Source: Streptomyces chrestomyceticus JCM 4735
Lineage (GTDB): Bacteria > Actinomycetota > Actinomycetes > Streptomycetales > Streptomycetaceae
NCBI RefSeq assembly: GCF_003865135.1
Contig: NZ_BHZC01000001.1
Span: forward strand, 8,742,001 to 8,806,000
DNA: 64,000 bases
Direction of reading: 5' to 3'
Shown here: positions 28,201 to 35,326 of the stretch, piece after piece
Layout of the letters: each line of letters opens with the position of its first letter
Numbering within the stretch: position 1 is the first letter of the stretch
Made by a program: the position numbers and the translations under genes
Notes under the pieces: generated by a model
Databases searched by the model: none
What the model saw: only the letters and a program-made list of their open reading frames with translations
What the model was told of the DNA's origin: nothing

Positions 28201-28404
28201 TTCGGGTACCTCGCCCGGCCGCTCGACGAGTTCGAGGCGCAGGCCGGCGTGCCGGTCCAGGGTGGCGCCGAGCGCGGTGCGCAGGGCCGCCTCGTCGAGC
28301 CGGCCCCAGAGGTCGATCGACGCCGTGAAGTTGTAGGCACGGCTGCCCGGCAGCATCTGCTCGTGCAGCCAGACGACGTCCTGGGACGGTGAGAGTCCGA
28401 ACAT
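25213..28404 (-). CDS. NRPS module C-A-T
   Basis: 1063 residues, a full elongation module. The C domain has HHLIHDG at 133-139. The A domain has VIHTSGSTGLPKPVVV, SFDVALEEVL, NAYGVTEAAI, YRTGD, GRRDNQVKLRGYRIELEEVE and GGKPDRAAL with the catalytic Lys. The carrier domain has FQIGGHSLLAAQ. Manual alignment to GrsA gives pocket D-V-E-N-V-G-A-I-T-K; Glu at position 239 usually accompanies a basic or N-substituted side chain, as in ornithine-type codes, but this is a weak prediction. The ATG at 28404 has AGGA upstream. No epimerase or methyltransferase insertion is seen. Confidence 0.92.
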   Translation of the reverse strand: MFGLSPSQDVVWLHEQMLPGSRAYNFTASIDLWGRLDEAALRTALGATLDRHAGLRLELVERPGEVPEQRVRERCTPRMRTVDLSQEADPEAAFQELLRAEAETPLDTTEAPLLRWCLARLGERHHRVVHVEHHLIHDGHSFAILLDDVFTVYRGQVLGEPVELSAARSYEEHARAAAVADRQASLAHWTAELSDATFDLPLPGLARPGAQRRHAGGQLRQAIGADLAERLRESSRAQGHTPFSTLLSLFAELLRRHSGRTDIVVGTAVGNRPVGFEGTVGMFVNTIPLRLRPDPAAAALETVDEVTDTLIRALPHQEVPVQELTRALGRHTSGADNPLFSVMFSAHDAALPEIEVPELEVALYEGFNTGTTRFDLDLVLMPDDRRTVGPRQGAAGMTLVWDYDRDLFGEDVVRLLSERFLDVLRAYLATPDAPLASLGASLGADRQEAGAGDAESGAALPTDEVLDPVARQDPARPALVGGAQSLTYGQLGAQVDDLARRLRAAGVTEGRPVAAVLPRGTDSVVTLLACLRTGAVYCPLSPNDPATRLKTLVERLNPALVLATRESALSLPAEGLPVALLDGPAFPEAAAPAQDAGPDAFKDAAYVIHTSGSTGLPKPVVVSRAALAQHARATADRYGLTERDRVLLFAQPSFDVALEEVLPSLLAGACLVLPQREVPTPDELTAVLAARRVTVANLPTSYFLAVRQELGEALRDGRWAPRTIVLGGERLPVGALRELFDAVDAAAGSPSVAVLNAYGVTEAAITSTVHEVTRADLRDGAEVPLGVELPGTRVHVLDTGLRPLPAGAVGELAVAGAGLADGYFGNAQATAERFVTPDALGGERVYRTGDLGYRDLAGRLCFLGRRDNQVKLRGYRIELEEVEAAASAELGGRSSAVVLDPGGPAGPRLIGFLESRAGDGAGLDEQELHAALSRRLPTALVPSRWIRLDAMPTLQGGKPDRAALTRRVAELPPEEAAGSTAAEGSGEPADPEVALLAEAWREVLGHDDFTPASHFFQIGGHSLLAAQLAAWLEPRLGSRPPLRLFFQNPVLADQARAVREVAA

Positions 28405-28541
28405 GGTCCATCCTTCGGGTGGTGGATGAGGGTGAGCACGGCCCGGCGCCCGCTGTCGGTCGGACGCGGGGACGGGCGGGGTGGTGCGGTACGGCGGAGC
28501 CGGGCCGGCCCTGGGTGGGGGCCGGGGTGCCGGCGTGCGGG

Positions 28542-30116
28542 TCAGGCCACCGGGGTGGCGGAAGGGGTACGGGGCTGGCCGGACGACTCGGCGGGCCGCC
28601 CGGACGGTTCGGTGGGTTCACCGGACGATTCGGTCGGCTCCCCGGACAACTCGGCGGTCAGGGCGGCGAAGGCGTCGTGGACGAGCCCGTCCGGGAAGGC
28701 GTCCCGGTCCCAGGCCAGCCGGACGAGCAGATCGGTCCCGTACGAGACGGAGACCGCGAACGGCGCCTGGAGCGGCCGCCCGTCGATGTGCACCTCCCGG
28801 CCCGCGACGCCGTCCAGCTCCAGCGGCGGACGGCGGTGCAGGTCCTCGAAGGTCAGCAGGCCGTCCAGTTGCCCCGTCCAGGGGACGGTGGCCGTCCGGG
28901 CGGCCCGGACCACCTCGTCGAACGGGGTGTCGGCGTGGTCGAGGTCGTCCCACCAGGTGGTGGTCAGGTCGTCCGGGCCGCAGGCGAAGGCCGGGTGCAC
29001 GACGGTGTTGAGGAAGCAGCCGAGGACGGGCGGCGCCGCGGCGGGGCGGCCGCCCCAGGGGTAACCGAGCAGCGGCGTACGGCCGGGCGCGCCCGCCTCG
29101 GCCAGGGCGCGCGCGACACTGCCGCACGCCCCGAGCAGTACGGGGAAGGCCGTGGCCCGCCCGTCACCGTCACGGACCGGCAGGCGCGCCTGGAGTGAGC
29201 CGGTGGGCCGGGGCGCAGCCGGTGCGGACGCCTGCTGGGACTGTTGGCTCTGCTGGGCCTGCTGTGTCTGCTGCGTCGCGGGCTGGCCGGGACCCGCACT
29301 CGCGTCACCGCCCGCGAGCGCCGGGGCGATCCTGCGCGCCCAGTACGCGAGCGCGTCCGGCCCCGACGCCCGTTGCTCCGCGTCGAGTTGCAGGCGTACG
29401 GCCTCCCGGTACCCGGCCACTTCCACCGCGGCACGGTCCTGCGGCACATCGCCGGGACCCAGCCCGTGCCCGTACGCCTCGCCGAGATCGGCGGAGATCC
29501 GGCCGAGCGACTGCTCGTCGCACACGGCGTGGTCCAGGGCGAGGGCGAGGATCTCCACGGGGCCCGTGGCGCCGTCGGCGTCGGCGTAAGCACCGGCGTC
29601 CGCGTGGGCATCGGCCAGGAACAGCCGCAGCGGCGGCCCTTCGGCCGACCAGGCCAGCAGCGTCCGGCGCAGGGCCGCCGCCGCGCTCTCGCCGGGCCGC
29701 GGAGTCACCCTGTTCACCTGAGCCTCAGGCGCACCGAGCCGCTGGACGGGCGCACCGCGCAGGACGTCGGGCCGGGTACGCAGCGCGGGGTGCGCCGCGG
29801 TCACATAGCCCGCGGCCGCGCGCAGCCGCTCCAGGTCGATGGTGCCGCGCGGGAAGGCGAAGAACAGCGGTACGACATCGGGCCGGCCGCCGGGCGCCAG
29901 CCGCCGGGCGAGCAGGAACCGGCGCTGCGCACCGGTGACGGGCAGCAGCGCCGCCGGGTCGCTCACCCCGGCGGCGGCCTTCTCGTAGCGGGCGAGGTAC
30001 TGCTCCGTGATGTTGCCGGTGACCCGGCGGACACCGGCGCCGGTGGTGAAGCGGGTACGGACGCCGGTGCCGGCCGGCTGGCCGGTGCTGATACCGGCTG
30101 TCGTGCTGGGGTCCAC
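28542..30116 (-). CDS. Stand-alone condensation-type domain
   Basis: 524 residues, a single C-like domain without A or T. The active-site region reads LDHAVCDEQS: the second His and the Asp of HHxxxDG are kept, the first His is Asp and the Gly is Glu. Such DHxxxDE-type stand-alone domains may acylate, release, or bring carriers together. A Gln-rich stretch (about residues 277-297, QQTQQAQQSQQSQQ) lies between the two halves, and the last 30 residues are Ser/Glu/Pro repeats. The GTG start at 30116 is chosen for its perfect AAGGAGG site; a longer upstream reading only covers repeat DNA. Confidence 0.82.
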   Translation of the reverse strand: MDPSTTAGISTGQPAGTGVRTRFTTGAGVRRVTGNITEQYLARYEKAAAGVSDPAALLPVTGAQRRFLLARRLAPGGRPDVVPLFFAFPRGTIDLERLRAAAGYVTAAHPALRTRPDVLRGAPVQRLGAPEAQVNRVTPRPGESAAAALRRTLLAWSAEGPPLRLFLADAHADAGAYADADGATGPVEILALALDHAVCDEQSLGRISADLGEAYGHGLGPGDVPQDRAAVEVAGYREAVRLQLDAEQRASGPDALAYWARRIAPALAGGDASAGPGQPATQQTQQAQQSQQSQQASAPAAPRPTGSLQARLPVRDGDGRATAFPVLLGACGSVARALAEAGAPGRTPLLGYPWGGRPAAAPPVLGCFLNTVVHPAFACGPDDLTTTWWDDLDHADTPFDEVVRAARTATVPWTGQLDGLLTFEDLHRRPPLELDGVAGREVHIDGRPLQAPFAVSVSYGTDLLVRLAWDRDAFPDGLVHDAFAALTAELSGEPTESSGEPTEPSGRPAESSGQPRTPSATPVA

Positions 30117-30152
30117 GATGACCTCCTTCGCGCCGCCGCGGACGGGGCGTTG

Positions 30153-30227
30153 CGTACGAGACGTGTAAGGCGTACGAGACAGAGCGGACACGTACGAGAC
30201 GTATGGGCCGCGTGTGACGTACGAGAT
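30153..30227 (-). repeat. Four copies of TCTCGTACG upstream of the stand-alone C gene
   Basis: Read on the minus strand, TCTCGTACG occurs at about 30153-30162, 30171-30180, 30191-30200 and 30218-30227, three copies as GTCTCGTACG and one as ATCTCGTACG. Each contains the palindrome CGTACG. Start-to-start spacings are 18, 20 and 27 bp, and the array ends 37 bp before the GTG start. It is positioned like an iterated regulator-binding region. Confidence 0.65.
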
Positions 30228-30342
30228 GAACGAGCGGTGTGCGGCGTGCGGGCGCAGCCGCGCACGCGGGAACCACGCGGGGCACGGCGGCCGGACCACA
30301 GGCTCCGGCCCACCGGCCGGCTGACCCACGTCGGCGGGTGGG

Positions 30343-31668
30343 TCAGCCGGCCGCTCCGGGCGCATCAACTGCCTCGGAGGCCGCTCCGGTTCCCGTTCCG
30401 TGTGCCGCCTCTCCGGCGGCCGGCAGGTCCCTCAGCTTGCGCAGGGGGGAGAGCAGCAGGGGGATCGGTACGAGCAGGAAGCCGATCGCGCACACCCATA
30501 CGGCGGCCCGGGGCCCGGCCGCTCCGGCGATGGAACCACCGGCCAGCGCGCCGAGCGGCATGGTCCCCCAGACCATGAACCGCAGCGTGGCGTTCATCCG
30601 GCCCAGCAGCGCGTCGGGGCAGAGCAGTTGCCGGAAGCTCACCTGGGCCACGTTGTAGACGACCGCGCCGAAGAAGACGGCGCCCGAGCCGAGCGCGAAC
30701 CATCCGGCGGCGGCGCCGTGCCCGGACAGTGGCCACAGCAGGGCGAACGGCCCGGTGACCAGGGGCGCGAGCCAGATGATGCGGGCCTGCCCCAGCCGCC
30801 GGGCGACCGTCCCGGCGCACAGTGCCCCGGTCAGACCGCCGACGGCGGAGGCGGACAGCATCAGCCCCAGCACGCCGGGCGGCAGGCCCAGTTCGCGGGT
30901 CAGGAACACGGTCTGTACGGCGACGAGCATCGCCGAGAAGAAGTTCGCCACCCCGGTCGTCAGCGCGATCATGCGCAGCACGGGGTGCCGCAGCACGAAG
31001 GCCAGGCCCTCCTTGACCTGCGCCGACAGCGACACACCCGGCGTGACCTCGGGCTCCGGCTCCCGGACGCGGATGCCGCGCAGGAACAGCGCGGACGCGA
31101 GGTATCCGGCCGCGTTGGCCAGTACGGCCACCGGCGGCCCGAGCAGTTGGACGATGCCGCCACCTAGTCCGGGCCCGGCCACCTGCGCCGCTGAACGCGC
31201 GGTCTCCAGCGCCCCGTTGCCGGCCACCAGTTGCGGACCGGGCAGTACCCTCGGCAGGTAGCTCTGGTGGGCGACGTCGAAGAACACGGTGGCGACGCCG
31301 GTGACGAAGGCCACCACGTACAACTGGGCCATCGTCAGGGCGCCGCACGCCGCGGCGAGCGGCACACTGCCCATCGCCATCGCGCGCACCACATCCGTAC
31401 GGATCAGCAGCGGCAGCCGCCGGACCCGGTCCACCCAGGCGCCCGCCGGCAGCCCGATGAGCAGGAACGCGGCGGTCTCGGCCGCGGTGAGCAGGCCCAC
31501 TTCGAAAGCCGAGGCGTGCAGCCCGACGACGGCCACCAGGGGCAGGGCCACGAGGGCCACTTGGGTGCCTGCCTGGCTGGCCGCGGCTCCGGCGAGCAGC
31601 AGCCGGAAGTCGCGATGGCGGAGGAGCCCGTCACCGGCGCGGCTGCCGGAGGCTCGTGAGGTGGTCAC
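30343..31668 (-). CDS. MFS exporter of the NRPS operon
   Basis: 441 residues, twelve-helix major facilitator of the MFS_3/enterobactin-exporter type. Early segments read LLLAGAAASQAGTQVALVALPLVAV and GLPAGAWVDRVRRLPLLI (the loop 2-3 motif), later GLMLSASAVGGLTGALCAG. These transporters commonly export siderophores or small peptides, which suits the NRPS genes downstream. The GTG at 31668 lacks an obvious ribosome site and may be near-leaderless. It is the first gene of the leftward NRPS operon; the 266 bp upstream hold direct repeats of TTCCGGAC and no gene. Confidence 0.88.
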   Translation of the reverse strand: MTTSRASGSRAGDGLLRHRDFRLLLAGAAASQAGTQVALVALPLVAVVGLHASAFEVGLLTAAETAAFLLIGLPAGAWVDRVRRLPLLIRTDVVRAMAMGSVPLAAACGALTMAQLYVVAFVTGVATVFFDVAHQSYLPRVLPGPQLVAGNGALETARSAAQVAGPGLGGGIVQLLGPPVAVLANAAGYLASALFLRGIRVREPEPEVTPGVSLSAQVKEGLAFVLRHPVLRMIALTTGVANFFSAMLVAVQTVFLTRELGLPPGVLGLMLSASAVGGLTGALCAGTVARRLGQARIIWLAPLVTGPFALLWPLSGHGAAAGWFALGSGAVFFGAVVYNVAQVSFRQLLCPDALLGRMNATLRFMVWGTMPLGALAGGSIAGAAGPRAAVWVCAIGFLLVPIPLLLSPLRKLRDLPAAGEAAHGTGTGAASEAVDAPGAAG

Positions 31669-31719
31669 ATGGCTGACATTTGGTGATGAAGAGGGGGCGG
31701 GTCAAAACGACCGTAGGGT

Positions 31720-31748
31720 TTCCGGACAGCTTGATCCGCATTCCGGAC
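31720..31748. repeat. TTCCGGAC direct repeats upstream of the MFS gene
   Basis: TTCCGGAC at 31720-31727 and again at 31741-31748, exactly 21 bp apart (two helical turns), within 52-80 bp of the MFS start. A candidate promoter-proximal regulator site for the NRPS operon. Confidence 0.4.
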
Positions 31749-31934
31749 GCTGTGCGAATGTTTTGTCGTAAACCGTCCGTTCTCTCCGGTCCACCCTGCC
31801 CTGAGGTGACCTGCTACATCCTCACCAAACGTTCACCCGGCGACCATTTTTTCGGCCGTCGAGCGAATGTCCGGTTAGTGCGGCTGGGTGTGTTCAGGAT
31901 TCGTATGGACTGCTGACGGGCCGGGCGAAATGTG

Positions 31935-32642
31935 TTACGAGCCGTGAACCCAGCGTGGTCGCTGGCTCTCGGCCTCCGGCTCCGGCACCCGGCGGTCCAC
32001 CTCCAGGGCCCGGCAGACAGGTCCCGTGCCGTGCCCGGAACGCCCCCGCCGCCTGCCCGTCCCGGGCCGTACGGTCAGGCCCAGCCGGCACCGGTCCAAG
32101 TACTCCGTGATCTGCTCGTCGTCCCACCCGCCCGCCTCCCGCAGCCCCGACGACAGATGCGCCAGATAGGCGTCGGTCGGCTGCGTGCGCGGGACCTCGC
32201 CCGCGCCCCACGGCGCCGTGAAGGTGAGCAGCGGCAGCCCGTCCAGCGCGCCGGGATGCACCAGCGTCTCGTAACGGCCGGGGCCGAACTGCGCCCGTCC
32301 CCGGTCCAGTACTTCCGCCAGGTCCAGGTCCGCCGCCGGGACCCGGTGCATCTCCTGTGCGGCGATGTCGGAGAACTGGCCCCGCGTCACCAGGTGGGCA
32401 CGGGCCCACACCTCGCCCGGCCCGTCCGGGTCGTAGAACGCCACGCCGCCCGTCCAGTTCAGTGACTCCAGCGCGAAGTACATGGTGCCCGGCAGCACGA
32501 CCGGCACGGAACGGGCGGGCGGCCGGGGATCACGGCATCCCGGACACGTCCGCAGACCGCCCGGCGGGCGGCCGCCCGTCAGGTAGTGGCGCAGCCGTGC
32601 GCCGTGCATGTTGGAGCCGTACGACACGTACCAGACGTGCAC
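31935..32642 (-). CDS. Gamma-glutamylcyclotransferase-like protein
   Basis: 235 residues. The N-terminus (WYVSYGSNMHGARLRHYL) carries the YGSN phosphate-loop-like motif of the AIG2/GGCT fold, with a cysteine pair CPGC after it. The rest (GTMYFALESLNWTGGVAFYDP, ARAHLVTRGQFSDIAAQEM) resembles streptomycete proteins that are often labelled 'histone deacetylase' without support. The C-terminal 40 residues are Arg/Gly-rich. The GTG at 32642 follows GGGAAG. The substrate is unknown. It lies upstream of, and in the same direction as, the NRPS operon but is separated by 266 bp. Confidence 0.7.
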   Translation of the reverse strand: MHVWYVSYGSNMHGARLRHYLTGGRPPGGLRTCPGCRDPRPPARSVPVVLPGTMYFALESLNWTGGVAFYDPDGPGEVWARAHLVTRGQFSDIAAQEMHRVPAADLDLAEVLDRGRAQFGPGRYETLVHPGALDGLPLLTFTAPWGAGEVPRTQPTDAYLAHLSSGLREAGGWDDEQITEYLDRCRLGLTVRPGTGRRRGRSGHGTGPVCRALEVDRRVPEPEAESQRPRWVHGS

Positions 32643-32902
32643 CGCATCTTCCCTTCGCCGACGCGCCGCCCGAGCCGGACGGCCTCAGGGCCGGGACGGA
32701 TGTCAAGCCGTACATCCGGCCACAAACCAGGTCGTAAGCCATGGTGCGCCCGTCAATATCACAGATCGCCGAGCGAATCCTGCGGTTTGGTAAAGAAATG
32801 GAAGTGAGCCCTGTTCACAGAGGGGTGGCAGGAGACAGGATCCCCGTGCAGCTCTGTGAATCACCGTCGCTCGCGCGGCGCTTTGTACAGGGGGACCCCC
32901 AC

Positions 32903-34492
32903 ATGAGACGAACAACGGCGCTCGGCGCCGCCGGAGCCCTGGTGACCGGCACGCTCATAGCCGGAGCGATATCCGCCACGCCCGCCGGCGCGGACCAGCG
33001 GCACCACCGCGGCTCGGCCGAGGACCGCGGCGTGCGGGCCGCCGCCGCCCGCGCGGCCGCACAGGGTATCGACTGGCAGGCATGCCCGGCCGACTGGGGC
33101 CTGAAGGCCCCCATCCAGTGCGGCTACGTGACCGTCCCGGTCGACTACGCCGAGCCCGACGGCCGCACCATCAAGATCGCCGTGGACCGGATCGGCAACA
33201 CCGGCGGCAAGAGCGAGCGCCAGGGCTCCCTCCTCTACAACCCCGGCGGGCCCGGCGGCTCGGGCATGAAGTTCCCGACCCGCGTCACCGGCAAGAACGC
33301 GGTGTGGGCGAAGACCGCGAAGGCGTACGACTTCGTCGGCTTCGACCCGCGCGGCGTCGGCCACTCCGCCCCGGTCTCCTGCGCCGACTCGCAGGAGTTC
33401 GTCAAGGCGCCCAAGGCCGACCCGGTGCCGGACAGCGAGGCCGACAAGCGTGCCCAGCGCAAGCTGGCCGAGGAGTACGCACAGGGCTGCAAGGAGCGCG
33501 GTGGCGCCCTGCTGCCGCACCTGACGACGCCGAACACGGCCCGGGACATGGATGTCGTCCGGGCCGCTCTCGGCGAGAAGAAGCTCAACTACCTGGGCGT
33601 CTCCTACGGCACCTACCTCGGTGCCGTGTACGCCACGCTCTTCCCGGACCACGTCCGCCGGATGCTCGTCGACTCGGTCGTCGACCCGTCGCGCGAGAAG
33701 GTCTGGTACCAGGCCAACCTCGACCAGGACCTCGCCTTCGAGACGCGCTGGAGCGACTGGAAGAAGTGGGTCGCCCAGCACGACGCCGTCTACCACATCG
33801 GCACCACCGAGGCCGAGGTCCAGGCGAAGTGGGAGCAACTGCGCGCCACCGCCAAGAAGAACCCGATCGGTGGCGTCGTCGGACCGGCCGAGCTGACCAG
33901 CTTCTTCCAGAACGCGCCCTACTACGACTCCGCGTGGGCCTCGACCGCCCAGGTGTGGAGCGCGTACCTGTCGGGCGACGCGAAGCCGTTGATCCAGAAC
34001 GCGGGCCCGGACCTGGGCGACAAGGCGGGTAACGCCGCCGCCGAGAACAGCAACGCGGTCTACACGGCCGTCGAGTGCAACGACGCCAAGTGGCCAACCA
34101 ACTGGCGCAAGTGGGACCGGGACAACACCCGTACCCACGCGAAGGCCCCCTTCATGACCTGGGCCAACGCCTGGATGAACCTGCCCTGCGCCACCTGGCC
34201 GGAGAAGCAGCGGACTCCGGTCAAGGTGCGGACCGGCAAGGGCCTGCCCAGCGTCCTGATCGTGCAGAGCACCCGGGACGCGGCGACTCCGTACGGCGGT
34301 GCCGTCGAGCTGCACCGGCGCCTCAAGGGCTCGCGCCTGATCACCGAGCAGGGCGCCGGCTCGCACGGCGTCGCCGGTCTGGTCAACCCCTGCATCAACG
34401 ACCGGGTCGACACCTACTTCCTGACCGGGAAGACCGACGCCAAGGACGTGACGTGCGCCCCGCACGCCACCCCGGAGCCGGGCAAGGCATAA
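32903..34492 (+). CDS. Secreted tripeptidyl aminopeptidase (alpha/beta hydrolase)
   Basis: 529 residues. Signal peptide ALGAAGALVTGTLIAGAISATPAGA is followed by a short pro-region and an alpha/beta-hydrolase domain. The oxyanion region is YNPGGPGGSG, the nucleophile elbow GVSYGTYLG, the Asp lies in STRDAATPY and the His in GAGSHGV. This is the SlpD/SlpE/Tap family of mycelium-associated exopeptidases that remove tripeptides. The C-terminal segment with paired cysteines (NPCIND, DVTCAPH) is typical. The ATG at 32903 is preceded by GGGGGA. Export is expected to be Sec- or Tat-dependent. Confidence 0.93.
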   Translation: MRRTTALGAAGALVTGTLIAGAISATPAGADQRHHRGSAEDRGVRAAAARAAAQGIDWQACPADWGLKAPIQCGYVTVPVDYAEPDGRTIKIAVDRIGNTGGKSERQGSLLYNPGGPGGSGMKFPTRVTGKNAVWAKTAKAYDFVGFDPRGVGHSAPVSCADSQEFVKAPKADPVPDSEADKRAQRKLAEEYAQGCKERGGALLPHLTTPNTARDMDVVRAALGEKKLNYLGVSYGTYLGAVYATLFPDHVRRMLVDSVVDPSREKVWYQANLDQDLAFETRWSDWKKWVAQHDAVYHIGTTEAEVQAKWEQLRATAKKNPIGGVVGPAELTSFFQNAPYYDSAWASTAQVWSAYLSGDAKPLIQNAGPDLGDKAGNAAAENSNAVYTAVECNDAKWPTNWRKWDRDNTRTHAKAPFMTWANAWMNLPCATWPEKQRTPVKVRTGKGLPSVLIVQSTRDAATPYGGAVELHRRLKGSRLITEQGAGSHGVAGLVNPCINDRVDTYFLTGKTDAKDVTCAPHATPEPGKA

Positions 34493-34529
34493 CGGACGGA
34501 CAGGGCTCATGTGGTGCCGCCCGGGGAAA

Positions 34530-34564
34530 TATGGCGCCATAGGTGTGCCACCATGGCGTTATGG
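34530..34564 (+). promoter_or_regulatory. Operator-like tandem over the RHH gene start
   Basis: TATGGCGCCATA (34530-34541) is a perfect 12-bp palindrome. The 12-mer ATGGCGCCATAG at 34531 recurs as ATGGCGTTATGG at 34553, 22 bp downstream, and the second copy contains the ATG start of the following gene. This fits autoregulation by the ribbon-helix-helix protein it precedes. Confidence 0.6.
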
Positions 34565-35103
34565 ATCTCACGCCCTACGTCGACAACCTCCGGCACGAGC
34601 TCGCGGTGGCCGCGGACGCGGGGGGAGACGAAGCGCGTGCCCTCGCCGAGCGGCTCACCGCGCCGCTGGAGTCGGCCGCCCGCCTCACCCTGCTGAACGC
34701 GCTGTCCGCCGCGATGGGGGAGGTCACCCGGGACCTGGCGCCGGGGTCCGTCGACGTACGGCTGCGCGGGCTCGACCCCGAGTTCGTGGTGACGGCGCCG
34801 CCGGCCCCGCAGCCGTACGAGCGGGACGAGCCCGAGAGCGCACCGGGCGGCGCCTGGGCCGCCGCGCCTGCTCCCGCCCCCGCCCCCGCCGACGGGGGTG
34901 AGGGTGGCACGGCGCGGATCAACTTCCGACTGCCCGCCCACCTGAAGACCCGGGTCGAGGACGCGGCGGGCCAGGAGGGGTTGTCCGTCAACGCCTGGCT
35001 CGTACGGGCCGTCGCCTCGGCACTGGAACCCGGCGAGCGTGGCCGCCCGTCCGGCCACCAGCGGCACGGGGGCCGGCAGAGTTACACGGGCTGGGTCCGC
35101 TGA
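34561..35103 (+). CDS. Ribbon-helix-helix (HicB/Arc-like) protein
   Basis: 180 residues. An N-terminal helical region (LTPYVDNLRHELAVAADAGG, LNALSAAMGEVTRDLAPGSVDVRL) is joined by an Ala/Pro linker to a C-terminal ribbon-helix-helix DNA-binding motif (ARINFRLPAHLKTRVEDAA, EGLSVNAWLVRAVASALE). This order is the reverse of a classical HicB, and no HicA toxin is adjacent. I start at the ATG 34561 (MDLTPYV) rather than the ATG at 34543 because MDLTPYVDNLRHEL looks like the conserved N-terminus; no good ribosome site is visible, so it may be leaderless. A strong terminator follows. Confidence 0.8.
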   Translation: MDLTPYVDNLRHELAVAADAGGDEARALAERLTAPLESAARLTLLNALSAAMGEVTRDLAPGSVDVRLRGLDPEFVVTAPPAPQPYERDEPESAPGGAWAAAPAPAPAPADGGEGGTARINFRLPAHLKTRVEDAAGQEGLSVNAWLVRAVASALEPGERGRPSGHQRHGGRQSYTGWVR

Positions 35104-35148
35104 CCGGCACAGACGGCCGGGCCGGGCCCTCCGCTCATCGATTCCGTT

Positions 35149-35177
35149 GAACAGCCGCCCCTCCCGGGCGGCTGTTC
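35149..35177 (+). terminator. 12-bp hairpin terminator
   Basis: GAACAGCCGCCC (35149-35160) and GGGCGGCTGTTC (35166-35177) are perfect inverted repeats with a 5-base loop, 46 bp after the stop of the RHH gene. Confidence 0.85.
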
Positions 35178-35326
35178 GACTGTCGGCCCCATGGCGCCGG
35201 ACATGCGTTCTGATCGCTGCTATATGCTCCCGCTGCCGCACGCCACCGCTTCGGCCCCGTCCGTGACATCGCTGACGCCGGGCCGCGCGGTGTGCCGGTC
35301 AGGCATGCCGACGAGCTGGGGGGCCA

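Noticed and set aside
34543..35103. HicAB toxin-antitoxin module
   Set aside because: The RHH motif is at the C-terminus and no HicA-like gene lies on either side, so only a DNA-binding protein is supported.
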